DNA of 64,000 nucleotides from Lucifuga dentata. Its lineage: Eukaryota; Chordata; Actinopteri; Ophidiiformes; Bythitidae. Numbering within the stretch: position 1 is the first letter of the stretch; every line of letters starts with the position of its first letter. Positions 28,301 through 37,676 of the stretch are shown in pieces. The stretch covers positions 248,001 to 312,000 of the forward strand of contig VXCM01000792.1 of assembly GCA_014773175.1 (NCBI GenBank), read 5' to 3'. Both the position numbers and the translations under genes were made by a program. The notes under the pieces are model-generated. The model had not been told where the DNA came from. It saw only the letters and a list, made by a program, of their open reading frames with translations, and did no database searches.

Positions 28301-28386
28301 CCTGTTCCCCCTGGGTTTTTGGTGGTAACTCCACCCACCAGAGATCCGACCTGCATAGTGTCAGGCTCTGTGTTCTGGGGAGGCAT
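6670..28386 (-). CDS. slc45a4: SLC45A4, solute carrier family 45 member 4 (complete, 14 coding exons)
   Basis: Coding exons in transcript order: 28386-28083, 13274-13086, 11055-10876, 10596-10406, 10314-10128, 9738-9277, 9031-8760, 8500-8339, 8237-8138, 8019-7939, 7699-7569, 7290-7222, 7102-6948 and 6883-6670. Every junction has AG/GT and the phases join to 898 codons plus TAA. The protein is a 12-segment MFS-type transporter of the plant-sucrose-carrier-like SLC45 family. Family marks are [15 protein letters not shown] in segment 1, RWGRRRPF after segment 2, [13 protein letters not shown], a roughly 300-residue cytoplasmic loop between segments 6 and 7, and a tail with EKPSFLKL and ENESAL. 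The order matches vertebrate SLC45A4 rather than SLC45A1-3. Family members move sugars with protons, and polyamine or GABA transport has been reported for SLC45A4, so the substrate is not settled. The start chosen is ATG 28386, whose [13 protein letters not shown] aligns with the mammalian N terminus as recalled; ATG 28398 is in frame. The protein is longer than the roughly 770 residues of human, mainly through a glycine-rich N terminus and a longer loop. Which teleost paralogue this is cannot be told. Confidence 0.96.
6948..7102 (-). CDS. slc45a4: slc45a4 exon 14 (segments 11-12)
   Basis: Residues 777-828: [38 protein letters not shown] and [12 protein letters not shown]. The donor AATGG|GTGAGA is used; reading through it would stop at once at TGA. 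Confidence 0.94.
7222..7290 (-). CDS. slc45a4: slc45a4 exon 13 (segment 11 start)
   Basis: Residues 754-776: [18 protein letters not shown] then ILSCQ. It is a conserved short in-phase exon of 69 bp. Acceptor CTGCAG|TACATC, donor CCAG|GTGGG. Confidence 0.95.
7569..7699 (-). CDS. slc45a4: slc45a4 exon 12 (segments 9-10)
   Basis: Residues 710-753: [17 protein letters not shown], then segment 10 ([19 protein letters not shown]), ending QYHEMKE. Acceptor TATAG|GAACTG, donor AGAG|GTACAG. Confidence 0.95.
7939..8019 (-). CDS. slc45a4: slc45a4 exon 11 (segment 9 start)
   Basis: Residues 683-710: [18 protein letters not shown] then LGTLAFSIG. Acceptor CCAG|CTCTAC, donor CATTG|GTATG; 81 bp. Confidence 0.94.
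8138..8237 (-). CDS. slc45a4: slc45a4 exon 10 (segment 8)
   Basis: Residues 650-683: [15 protein letters not shown], with an N-glycosylation-type NST in the extracellular loop, then segment 8 ([18 protein letters not shown]). Acceptor AACAG|GCTCC, donor TCAG|GTAAC. Confidence 0.95.
8339..8500 (-). CDS. slc45a4: slc45a4 exon 9 (segment 7)
   Basis: Residues 596-649: [20 protein letters not shown], then segment 7 ([20 protein letters not shown]) and [10 protein letters not shown]. The acceptor is preceded by an almost pure C run on the transcribed strand that includes an unresolved base. The donor is ACC|GTACGAG. Confidence 0.95.
8760..9031 (-). CDS. slc45a4: slc45a4 exon 8 (large loop, basic then acidic)
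   Basis: Residues 505-595. It contains [33 protein letters not shown], a basic run [13 protein letters not shown] and the acidic end [12 protein letters not shown], all hallmarks of the SLC45A4 loop. Donor CGAG|GTAAGC. Confidence 0.95.
9277..9738 (-). CDS. slc45a4: slc45a4 exon 7 (large loop, middle)
   Basis: Residues 351-505 and the longest exon. [18 protein letters not shown] and [14 protein letters not shown] match the family loop. A Ser/Pro/Asn-rich stretch follows, then [15 protein letters not shown] and [14 protein letters not shown]. No membrane segment. The donor is AAAG|GTCGG. Confidence 0.93.
10128..10314 (-). CDS. slc45a4: slc45a4 exon 6 (large loop, acidic part)
   Basis: Residues 289-351. 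It starts [10 protein letters not shown] and is strongly acidic ([20 protein letters not shown]), ending FLEMELVR. The donor is AGAA|GTACG rather than the earlier CTT|GTGAG, because only the former keeps phase and yields [13 protein letters not shown], as in mammalian SLC45A4. Confidence 0.92.
10406..10596 (-). CDS. slc45a4: slc45a4 exon 5 (segments 5-6)
   Basis: Residues 225-288. [16 protein letters not shown] leads into segments 5 and 6 ([19 protein letters not shown]), then [10 protein letters not shown] at the start of the large loop. The donor CAG|GTACT runs directly into a (TG)n repeat on the transcribed strand. Confidence 0.95.
10876..11055 (-). CDS. slc45a4: slc45a4 exon 4 (segment 4)
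   Basis: Residues 165-225. It holds [20 protein letters not shown] and the signature [20 protein letters not shown], then [10 protein letters not shown]. The acceptor is TTCAG|GTCTG and the donor GCAG|GTATG. Confidence 0.96.
11056..13085 (-). other. slc45a4 intron 3
   Basis: 2.0 kb between exons 3 and 4. It holds a TA tract (about 11093-11111), a TG run (11421-11444) and a compound TC/AC microsatellite (11737-11778). The remainder is unique AT-rich DNA with nothing I can name. Confidence 0.8.
11737..11778. repeat. Compound (TC)n(AC)n microsatellite
   Basis: A TC run passes directly into an AC run, in slc45a4 intron 3. Confidence 0.9.
13086..13274 (-). CDS. slc45a4: slc45a4 exon 3 (segments 2-3, GRRRPF loop)
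   Basis: Residues 102-165. It begins with the phase-1 join GLPEQYYSL, then segment 2 ([13 protein letters not shown]), the conserved cytoplasmic loop [14 protein letters not shown] and segment 3. The acceptor is CTGCAG|GTCTTCC and the donor ATAG|GTGCC; 189 bp keeps phase. Confidence 0.96.
15364..15960 (-). mobile_element. Degenerate Tc1/mariner-like element
   Basis: The left part has the fish Tc1-type terminal motif cctcacaaaagtgagtacacc (15368-15388), and a second related copy lies near 15583. On minus, about 15819-15637 translates to a transposase C-terminal fragment with [15 protein letters not shown] followed by an in-frame TGA, so it is dead. Sequences at 15477-15530 and 15891-15944 are near-perfect inverted repeats (for example ggcatacaaag against ctttgtatgcc). 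One unresolved base sits in its poly-T. Confidence 0.75.
16193..16247. repeat. (GA)n microsatellite
   Basis: About 27 uninterrupted GA units in slc45a4 intron 2. Confidence 0.95.
19327..19391. repeat. (GA)n microsatellite with gap
   Basis: A GA run of about 65 bp interrupted only by N at 19346, so its true length is unknown. Confidence 0.95.
20431..20565. repeat. 67-bp sequence duplicated exactly around a single N
   Basis: Copies 20431-20497 and 20499-20565 are identical and separated by N at 20498. They begin aatgaaaaacatcc and end gtagatgaaagat. A third exact copy is at 22482-22548. This may be an assembly join, a real repeat, or both. Confidence 0.85.
22264..22309. repeat. (GA)n microsatellite
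   Basis: An uninterrupted GA run in slc45a4 intron 2. Confidence 0.95.
22482..22548. repeat. Third exact copy of the 67-bp sequence
   Basis: Identical over 67 bp to the two copies near 20.5 kb. It is preceded here by a TA tract and a poly-T run, and its flanks differ from those of the other copies. Confidence 0.85.
24160..24240 (+). repeat. Probable LINE 3' tail with ATCC microsatellite
   Basis: ttccctctggggattaataa followed by an ATCC tandem repeat resembles the 3' end of fish non-LTR retrotransposons. No reverse transcriptase is attached. Confidence 0.45.
24507..24552. repeat. Perfect 20-bp hairpin, 6-nt loop
   Basis: The arms at 24507-24526 (acctgttgacctctgcttta) and 24533-24552 are exact reverse complements around cataaa. 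To its left are short direct repeats of gattacctg and agtata. Confidence 0.9.
28083..28386 (-). CDS. slc45a4: slc45a4 exon 2 (first certain coding exon; segment 1)
   Basis: Residues 1-102. An acidic, glycine-rich cytoplasmic N terminus is followed by [20 protein letters not shown] and the first membrane segment, ending LVTPVLLQI. The donor is ATAG|GTGAG, leaving phase 1. The exon extends 5' as leader, probably to the acceptor CTGCAG|GAAG at 28484. Two glycine runs are encoded by GGA/GAG triplet repeats. Confidence 0.93.
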
Positions 28387-29108
28387 GGCAGAGGGCATGC
28401 ACGCAACAGAAAACAAACGCACCCCTCTAACACAAGGACAAATCTGAGAACAATTACCTGAAGCTACTAAAGACAAAGTACTTCCTGCAGACTTTAGTGA
28501 CAGTGAGAAAAAAAAAAAAAAAAAAAAATACACACCTGGTTCCACTAGCTAATTCAAGCTACTTGAAGCTACTTAAAATGTAATCGTGACTTCCTAGAAG
28601 TAACTAAACTACAAACAATACTACAACTGTAACCTGGTGGTAGCTTGGGGTTAAAAAGTAGCTGTATCTATTACTGCTTTAAAAGAACATCACCAGATAA
28701 AGGTGCTATTACCCCTCAAATAAAGAATTCAAAAATGTACAACTGTAACAGAAAGTGTCCCTGTGGGATAAAACAACTGATCTAAATTTCCTGAAATTAT
28801 AAAAGCACATAAAACAAATGAAAAGAGAAACTGATTTGATATCTATATAGCTAGCATAAATCTGAATTCCCACAACTGAGTCAAAAATCAATCAGCAAAA
28901 GTTTAATTCTATTCCTGATAATCTCCGAAGAGTTGAGTAAAAGGAACATCAGATTTCAGAAGAATTCAAGAAAATCCAAGAAAGAGGAAGCAGTTGAATT
29001 TTTTGTTTCACAGGAAGAGTGTACGGTACATTCCAAATCTGTGTGATTCTGCAGCTTCACTTAGTATGTTTGTATGTTGATGACTGTAAGCTTGTGTGTA
29101 TGTGATTG

Positions 29109-29114
<6 letters not shown>

Positions 29115-29143
<29 letters not shown>
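29115..29143. repeat. (TG)n microsatellite
   Basis: A TG run just upstream, in transcript terms, of slc45a4 exon 2, within intron 1. Confidence 0.9.
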
Positions 29144-29147
<4 letters not shown>

Positions 29148-30869
29148 GTTATTGGCTTATTTGTCATTGAGGTTTTGCCCTCTTTTTTACTGTCTATTAC
29201 AAGCAGTAAAAATCCATATAGATGACCACTCAGTAAGTTCCAGAGCCATATTGAACTTGTGTATAGAGGGCTGAATGGAGGCCTGGGTGATGGAGTTGGT
29301 GGGGGTGATAAAGAGGCCGCAGGGGGAGGGGGGAGGAGAAGGGCAGGCAACGTAGGAAGGTGGAGCTCCTCTGAAAATCCCCATGGATTGGCTGATCAAT
29401 CTTGAAGGAAAACGTCAGCCGGCAGGTAGAGGAGCGTGGATTCAGAAAGCAGGTGTTCCAATGGTTGGCGGAGAAGGAAGGGGAAGGGGAAAAGAGAAAA
29501 GACACCAACATGAGTGCTTTGCTACAATTAAACAATTTTATATTTTAAAGTGATACTTCCCCTAAAATCTATCCCTTCCTGAAACCAAACGCTCACCTCC
29601 TGTAGGCCAGGAAGATGTTATTCCCTCATTCAGTATGTTCACATGCACCTTATGATTTTTATCTGATTATCTTTTTGATTATCTATTTATCTGATCTGAT
29701 TTTTATCAGCATGAAGATACAAGGCGTAACTGCTCAATATTTTTGGTTATAGTACAAACAATTAACCATTTCTTATGGCAAACAGCAATTAGGAAAGGCC
29801 AGCAACATCCCTGAGGTATTCTGTAGAAAAAAATGTTTGGTTTTTTTTTTGTGTCATGGTCACAGTGGTTTGTTTTTCTTTACTTTATTCCCTGCCGATT
29901 GTTTTTGTTATTTTATTCTTCAATATGAGTTACTGAAGGCTCCCACTAAGTGCTGACCAGAATGTAACACAAGGCATTAAAATCATTGTCTTTGAAAAGG
30001 CAATGCATTTTTTATAACTGTTTAACTGGTTATAACTAGATATAACTGAAACTTAATGGGCAGGATGAAATCACGCCATGATTCAACTTTCATATTGTTT
30101 TACTGTGACAAGAAACAACTATGTGTGTGTGTGTGTGTGTGTCTGTGAGGAAACAAAATTAGGAAAAAAAAGAGTAAAGGAATGAAAGTCTTCACCTCAT
30201 CGAGAGAGAAACGGTCAGCAAGCATGTTCAGTATGATTTCTCACAGTAAGAGGTGAATTCCAGGCTTTCAAATATGTGCATGCGTGAGTGTGTCTGTGTG
30301 TACACACTGACCAGTGGATTATAACATATAGAGACGGCACATTCCATCACGCACGCACGCACACACACACACACACAATGCCTGCCACGTGAATAAAACA
30401 CACATCATAACAGTGCTAAGAGCCTCAGAGCCTCTTATATTGAAACTGGGAATTAAGAGTCATGGAGGTGAGTAGAGAGGAAAAATGAGAGAAGGGAGTA
30501 AAAGAAGGAGGGAAGGAAGCATTTGAACAGGAGGAAGGTGTAAGGGAGGAAAAGAAGACATCAGAAGAGATGGAACGGGACTGAAAAAGAAGAAAGACAA
30601 GCAGAGGGACAGACAGATGGAGGAGGGCGGAGGTTGAAAATATTTGTCTTTCTGCTTATTTCTCACTTTCTCAGTTTTAATCCACCCGTCTCTCTTCTCC
30701 ACTTTTCATTGCTCTCACATGTCCCTATTAACATTCATGATGCACTCAAGATGGTCATGAATATTTTATTTGCACACACTCACTCACACCCGCACATGGC
30801 CCCCTCCTCACCTGGACTCACATGCTGCGGCAGATTACATAAACAGCCCCCCTCCACTGCAGGCACACG

Positions 30870-30871
<2 letters not shown>

Positions 30872-30928
<57 letters not shown>
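30872..30928. repeat. (AC)n microsatellite
   Basis: A 57-bp uninterrupted AC run in intron 1. Confidence 0.95.
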
Positions 30929-30931
<3 letters not shown>

Positions 30932-31001
30932 TTATCCACCATTCATCTTCTTCTTCTCAAAAATTGGATGATGACCACAGAAAGAACACCACAACCCACC
31001 A

Positions 31002-31054
<53 letters not shown>
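31002..31054. repeat. Compound (TG)n(GA)n microsatellite
   Basis: A TG run followed directly by a GA run, close to the AC run at 30872. Confidence 0.95.
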
Positions 31055-31058
<4 letters not shown>

Positions 31059-34000
31059 CCCTATGTCACCGCCGCAAAAGCAAAATAACAAAAACACACA
31101 AAAACAGACGCATGTTCAGATTTTGGGTAACCAGCGACTGATAAATATTTGTTTTGGTGGAAATTTCCAAACAGGGTGGAGCTGCTGAACTGATTTTCCT
31201 GCCTGAATTACACACATACATGCACAAACACATGCGGCATTTGATTCTGTTTTGTGTTTTGCATATTGAACATTTGTTCAATATTTTGCATATTGAACAA
31301 ATATTTGACTTGTATTTAAGAGAAAAGACACCAGCATGAGTGCCAAACCACCAATCTGATCTCATCATGTGCATACAGTAAATTTATAGATTGATTTCTT
31401 TCCTTCAAAGAAGTCATTGGTTCATTTTGTCAAAAGTTTCAATATTGCTTCTCGGTGACGACGGCATTTAAGCTGCAACATCGAAGTTTTGAAAACTGCC
31501 TGCTGAAAAGTCAAAACTGGAGAAACAAGGAATGAACCTAGAAGATGTGATCAGGAGCAAGTTGAAGAATTTGGTTGTTTGTTTTTCATTAAACAGATTC
31601 CACAACCAAATCTCACATTCCACTTTAGCATCTGAGCTCACCAATGTGTGCAATCAAATGCCTCTTTCAACAAAGCAGCTTTGATCACTTGGTTGTGGTG
31701 CCACGTGTCACTGTGTGGTGAACACGCCTTTGCTGCTGTTTCATGGTCACAAGATACAGGTGACAAAAATTTGACTGTATTAGAATCAATTAATAATAGT
31801 GAACACTGAGTAGTGAATAAAGTGAATAAAGAGAAGCTCCTCCAGTTCTATCCTTGATGTCCTCTCCTTTGACCAAAGTTTGTTATTTTGCTCCAATAAG
31901 TGGCAAGACGGTGCTTGTGACAAGTTAACCCAAATCAAATCTGAATCGCACATGATGCCTCCATTTCTCTATAGTTTATGCTCATATCTTAATAATAAAA
32001 CAAATAAAGTAGATTAAATAATCGTAGTTATTAGTTATTTAGGTGTCTGCAATAACAAACAGGCACCACTGACTGTCTGGAAAGTAGGAAGTCAGTCCTA
32101 AAATTTGTGATATTGTTTGGAAAATGGTAAGCAGTAATGTGAAGTACAAGTGAACTATGTAAAAACACTGAATAGTCCTTTAACACTGCACTACATGATA
32201 TAAAACTTAATTAACACGTGTTTTTGTGAGCCTGAAAACACTGTATAAAACTGTACTGAAGAGGTGCAGCGAGGGAGACGACTCAAATGCCAAAGAAAGT
32301 GTTAACAGCATGATTTGCCACATTTCAAACCAGTCCAAAACAGCAGCTAAATACATTCCAATTGCAAACATGACGAGCTGTGATTTATGTTTTGCCTGTG
32401 AAAAATTTCTTTCAAAAAAAAAAAAAAAAAAAATTNAAATTCCCTCTCTCTTGCTCTCACGATCTGCCCTGCATCTGTTGTTGTCAGTCTTACAAACACA
32501 CACACACACACACACCCAAGGCAATGAATGGTATCTGATTATAGGTCTGTACACATGTAGTCACCTGTCCTATTTTGTGTGTGTGTTGTAACATGACCTT
32601 TACTCATACAATTACACATTTCAGGAAGTGGAAAGAAAACATAAACAACTCCAAACTCACATGAGAGCAGAGAATGAGGAAAGGCAAAGGAGATGGTAGG
32701 ATGGATGAGAGGCGGCCAGAAGAAGAACCGACTGGCAGAGGGAGTGGACGAAGAGAGTCGCATGAAGTGAAATATTTGACAAAAAACAAGATGAAGTATT
32801 GATTTAATTTTTCTCAGACAGAAAGAGGGACAGGAGGAGAAAGAAAGGGAGGAAAACTCTTAGCAGGAGAGAGGGAGAGAAAGGAGATGCCTTTAAAGTT
32901 CAAGGTCATGGACAAATTAGGAGTCTGTCATCTCCAGTGTCTAACAGATCAACACAAGCACACACACACACATACTCCCTGGCCCTGCAAACACACACAC
33001 ACACACACACACGTAGATCTAGTTTATTTTAGTGAGTGTTTATTCTTGTGCCACAGACCAGATTACCTGTGACACTGGGCATGAAACCAAGGCAGAGTAG
33101 GTCTGCCTCTATCCCTCTCACAAGCAGGTAACACGAGGACACAAACATGTCTGCTGCAATTCTGATCATGTATAGAACATATTGCTCATATGCAAATAAC
33201 ACAACATTTGAACTGGTGCTCTAACTCAATGCCAGCGTAGCTTAGAGATGGGAACAAAGCTGCAAAACAGTTGACACTACAGAGAATATCAAAACAGGTG
33301 TAAAGTTTCTATGGCATCTTAGCAGTTGTTTTGAACCCTTAAATTTAGCCAACGGGGTGGAGTGTGGGTGGAGCTGAGGTGGGATAAGCAAGCAGCTTTT
33401 AGCTATTTTCCAATACAGTGCCAAATTGGCTATGCCAAGTGGACTGCTTGCTTCTTTCTCCACTGAATTTGCAAGCTGAGCCAAATCGAGCCAAGCCATC
33501 AATTTACTGGCTTTGATATTGGGGCCAAAGTGTGCTGGTGCCCACCGAAGACATAGCACGGCAACGATTGGCTTCCACGAGTCAACATAAAAAGCTACAT
33601 GGGGGTTGAAGACAGAGGTCCATATTCCAAAAACTAGAGAATTTGTAGCAGACAGATGCAGATAATCTGTTACAATTTATAGTTTTCAAGTTTCTACTGG
33701 GCAACTGAAAACTGAAAACAATGGAATGCATGAAGCTCGTTGCTGTTTAGCCAAAAATAGACTGCCAAGAGATGTCAGACAGTCGAGCCACAGCGGGGAT
33801 GGAGAAATTCTCAAAGCAGTGCAAAGAAAAGACTAAAATAATGTAAACAGAAGTATAAAAGAATAAAGCAGAACAGACAGCAGTATAGAACTTTTATGAA
33901 TATTATGTACATTGTAAAAGTAGTAAAACAAAATGAAGAAAAAAAAACACCACCGCCATGTCTCTTAGAAGTTACTGACTGGAACCCTTTTCCCATTTGG

Positions 34001-34395
34001 TTCATCCTTTTCAAAGGAAACAAAACCTGAGCCATTTGGAAAGTATGTGTATGTCCAGTTTATTACAGCTCTATACGGGTCAGGCTCAGAAGTGGAAAAA
34101 TGGTTTGTTTTGCTACTGAGAATCCTGTTGATTTTAATGCTTCTAAGATGATTTGTGATGCGTGGTGGTTCACACATATAGTGAGATATGCTATAGCAGC
34201 TAGAAAATGTATTTGAGAAGAAACTAAACCTGAACCTGCATGCTGGGAAATGTCAGCTAGGTTATTGTGCAGGAAAAGTCAGATGTTCTTATACAGCCAC
34301 ACCTATGCAACCACCTTATTATCAGCTATGTTTATTTATGGATGCGGTCACAACCTGTCACAAGGATGTCCTAAAAATTAGTGAAGGTACATCAA

Positions 34396-34396
<1 letters not shown>

Positions 34397-34440
<44 letters not shown>
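34397..34440. repeat. (GA)n microsatellite
   Basis: An uninterrupted GA run in intron 1. Confidence 0.95.
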
Positions 34441-34442
<2 letters not shown>

Positions 34443-35968
34443 GGGTAGAACTGTTATACTATTTTATCAGGTTGTCTGGACAACTTTTGGTGTCAACACA
34501 ATGGTGAGGCATGTGCAAACACACAGAACAATGCACGACAAGGCACATTACTGACCTATATACAACTGGATACAGATTACAAGGCAGAAACCTCAGGATC
34601 AGGTTCACATACTGCTGGGGCCTATGGCAGGTTGGTGCATCTTTCCACGAGAGCGTGAAAAAGAGTATTTTGTTACTACAGTTTTAATGGCAAAAACCCT
34701 ATTACCTAATCTGTGGCTTTATTTGGTTTGATCTAGGAGTTTTTGTAAACCAAATCCCCCATGAAATCCAATTAAGCACTCTAGGTAAAATAGAAAGTTC
34801 ATATCAGGAGATAGAAAGTGCAGCTGGGAGCTATGACATATCACTATCTCACTTTTGCAAAGCACACTCATGGTGATCAAGCCAGGGGCCAGTTCATTTC
34901 AGTTCAGTCCTCTCCCAGTGCTACCAGAAGTTGCTCTTCTTTTACTGATCATGAAGTGTGTCGTCACTGTGATGAATATTAACCGTGACTGAACAGGACA
35001 ATTATCTTCAGTCAAACGTTTTAAGTACAAAAGAAAGTGAACCTTCCAAAACACGTGAGTGTAATTAAGAGGCATCTGATGTCTGTCACGACATGCTTTT
35101 GTTGGCACATAGAGGATGTGGGTTTTAAAGTGGTCTTCCTGCCTGCCTGTGTGTGTTAGTGTGAGTGTGAGGCAGTGGAAGACATTTAGGCTTCTGTCTT
35201 TTCATGTCCTCTTTTTATGAATGCCTGAACCACACTAATTTAGTTCATTTTAAGCCTGATTTGCTGATGGTTCTAAAATGACTTAAAAAATGGTGATGTC
35301 TGTTAAGAGAGTATTTTATGAACTCTAATCTGCTTAGAAGCTCATCATGACCACACTGTTTTCAGAATGCATGTTCAATATCTACAATCCAATCCGATCT
35401 GAAATCCTCTACAGTGGTTTGGGGAAACCCCGAAGATCTGAGGATGCAGGCTGTGCAGTGTGGTGTGCAGACTGAGCCAAGCTGACAAAAATGGAAGAGG
35501 TCATAAATGCAACAACCATGGCGGCACCTGTTCTTGCTGACACGTAGCAGCAACATTGGTGTTTATATAATTTTCCACTAAGAAAATGACATCAGATTTT
35601 TACAATGATTTTTAAACATCTTTGCCATACTGGATTGAGTTACATGATTTATTTGTACAGGCCATGCTAATGCTATTGCCATGACTATGTTCCTTTTTTT
35701 TTCTTCTCATTTGTTTTTCAGTGCAGAAAATTTGCTAGAGATTTTGTGAGATTTCTGGTTTTGAGAGTTGGTGTGTGTGCACGCTCTCCACACACCAAAA
35801 GACCAAAAACATACATGTTGATAACTGCAATGTGTGTGAGCCAGTTGAAGCACGATCTTTAGTCAAATTCTCTTTCCCTCAAGTACACACACAATCATAC
35901 AACAGGAGACTAGTTAAACTTTTGATCCAAACACACACTTACATACATACACACTTATGTACTGCCAT

Positions 35969-36255
35969 CAGGGTCGAATTGGAATCCTAATTTTTACCGC
36001 GACTTTAAGGTGTGTAGCTGGGGGGAAGGCAGACGAAAACGCCAATGATGCCAAAGGTAGTGCAAATAAGTCTGTAATTGTCTGCTGTTTCTCCGTGCCA
36101 AGAAAATTACAGAAGAAAAACATTATAGTTGCTTAGTTTAAGTTAATTTTAATGGTAATATTATACTGTGCAGTGCAAAGGCCACCGGCCAGCCCACCAA
36201 TGGCTGCGGCCCACCGGGAAAAGTCCCGCCTCTCCCAATGGCCAGTCTGACCCTG
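35969..36255. mobile_element. hAT-type nonautonomous element with perfect 8-bp target duplication
   Basis: The imperfect terminal inverted repeats CAGGGTCGAATTGG and the complement of CCAGTCTGACCCTG (11 of 14 match) bound 287 bp. Both sides carry the identical 8-mer ACTGCCAT (35961-35968 and 36256-36263), the length expected for hAT insertion. No transposase inside. Confidence 0.8.
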
Positions 36256-37426
36256 ACTGCCATACAAACGCTTAGACCTCAGCATTCCCATTCTGTTATG
36301 ATATTCCCACAATAACAACTCCATTTCTGGCTTTGGTAGGCAGATGGAAGGGATAAGGATTAGAAAGAAAAAGACAGAGAGTGTGTGCGAGAGAGAGAGA
36401 GAGAGAGAGAGAGATGGGACAAGTGCATTATGGTGCAGTGCTGCTGCAGTGCAGTGCAGTGGGGGGGTGGAAGCGCACGTGTATCAACGTGCAATATAGT
36501 GCCAATGACAAATGTCTTACTCATAACGCAGATGCAGGGTTTGTATGATTTCACCAGCTAGTATGATTATGACGTAATATACCTGCTGTGTATATACACA
36601 TACACACACACACAGGTCCCTAACATTTCTAAACTTAATCTGCATTTAGAAGAGATTAAGCGAACCATACAACTAAACATTATATCTTCAAATCATTTAT
36701 ATTTGGTAGTTATCAAGATGAAGTAATAAGAGGACACATCCGCTTCATGCCTTCTGGACTCTGATTCTTGATGAGATTCGTCATTCAACCCACACAACAG
36801 GTTGATCAAGTGAAATCAGTCAGTCTGTCCTAAAACCAGTTGGACAGAATTCTGGATGTGTCCTCAAATGACAGAAGGTTTGGAGTTCATAATCATATGT
36901 CATGCCAACATGAAGATATATCCAATCAGGGTAACCGCTGAGTAAATCAGTGTTTCCCAATCCTGGTCCTTGTGGTACACAGCACTGCATGTTTTCCATG
37001 TCTCCCTGCTCTACCCACACCTGATTGTGCTACGAGGACTAGGATTGGGAAAGGAATTGTTAGATATTAAATATTTGTATACTGTATAGCAGTACAGGTC
37101 CACCAACAGGCGATTTTTCAGATCTGTCGATTTACAGTACTGCTTCCTGCTATTCACCCATTAAAGTAAGAAAATGTGCATTTAATCAGAATATGAACTG
37201 AAATTTGTGCAGTTACCTTCAATCAAACTAAGAAAATAGTATTAATAAAACAGAAAATGAGCAACAACAGCAACATTTTACCTTTTTCAGGTAGGTTTTC
37301 TTACATCCAAAATACAATACACACCCTCTAATCACATATCTAGCTTCCAAAAAAGCCAGAAGGCAGGTTAACATGTAATACAAGTAACATGTTAACATGT
37401 GGCCACTAACAACAGCAATACTAGAG

Positions 37427-37676
37427 CAGTGGTTCTGAAACGTTTTGAACCAAGTACCACCTCTGAACAAATCTAAGTACCACCTCATCAACAAGCCATC
37501 AACTCTAGAAAACGGACACCCAGCTCATGTGTACCATGAGCTGGGCTATTTCAACAAATATTCTAAATTAGAATAGTACTAATTAAACTTTAACTCTGCA
37601 GAAATTTCCAGAGTCATCTTACAGTATACCTTCAAGTACCACAGGTAGTACATATAGCACAGTCTGAGAACCACTG
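37427..37676. mobile_element. hAT-like MITE, CAGTGGTTCT termini
   Basis: 250 bp bounded by CAGTGGTTCT and AGAACCACTG. The flanking 8-mers TACTAGAG and CATTAGAC agree at 5 of 8 positions, an eroded target duplication. A related fragment lies at 48013. Confidence 0.65.
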
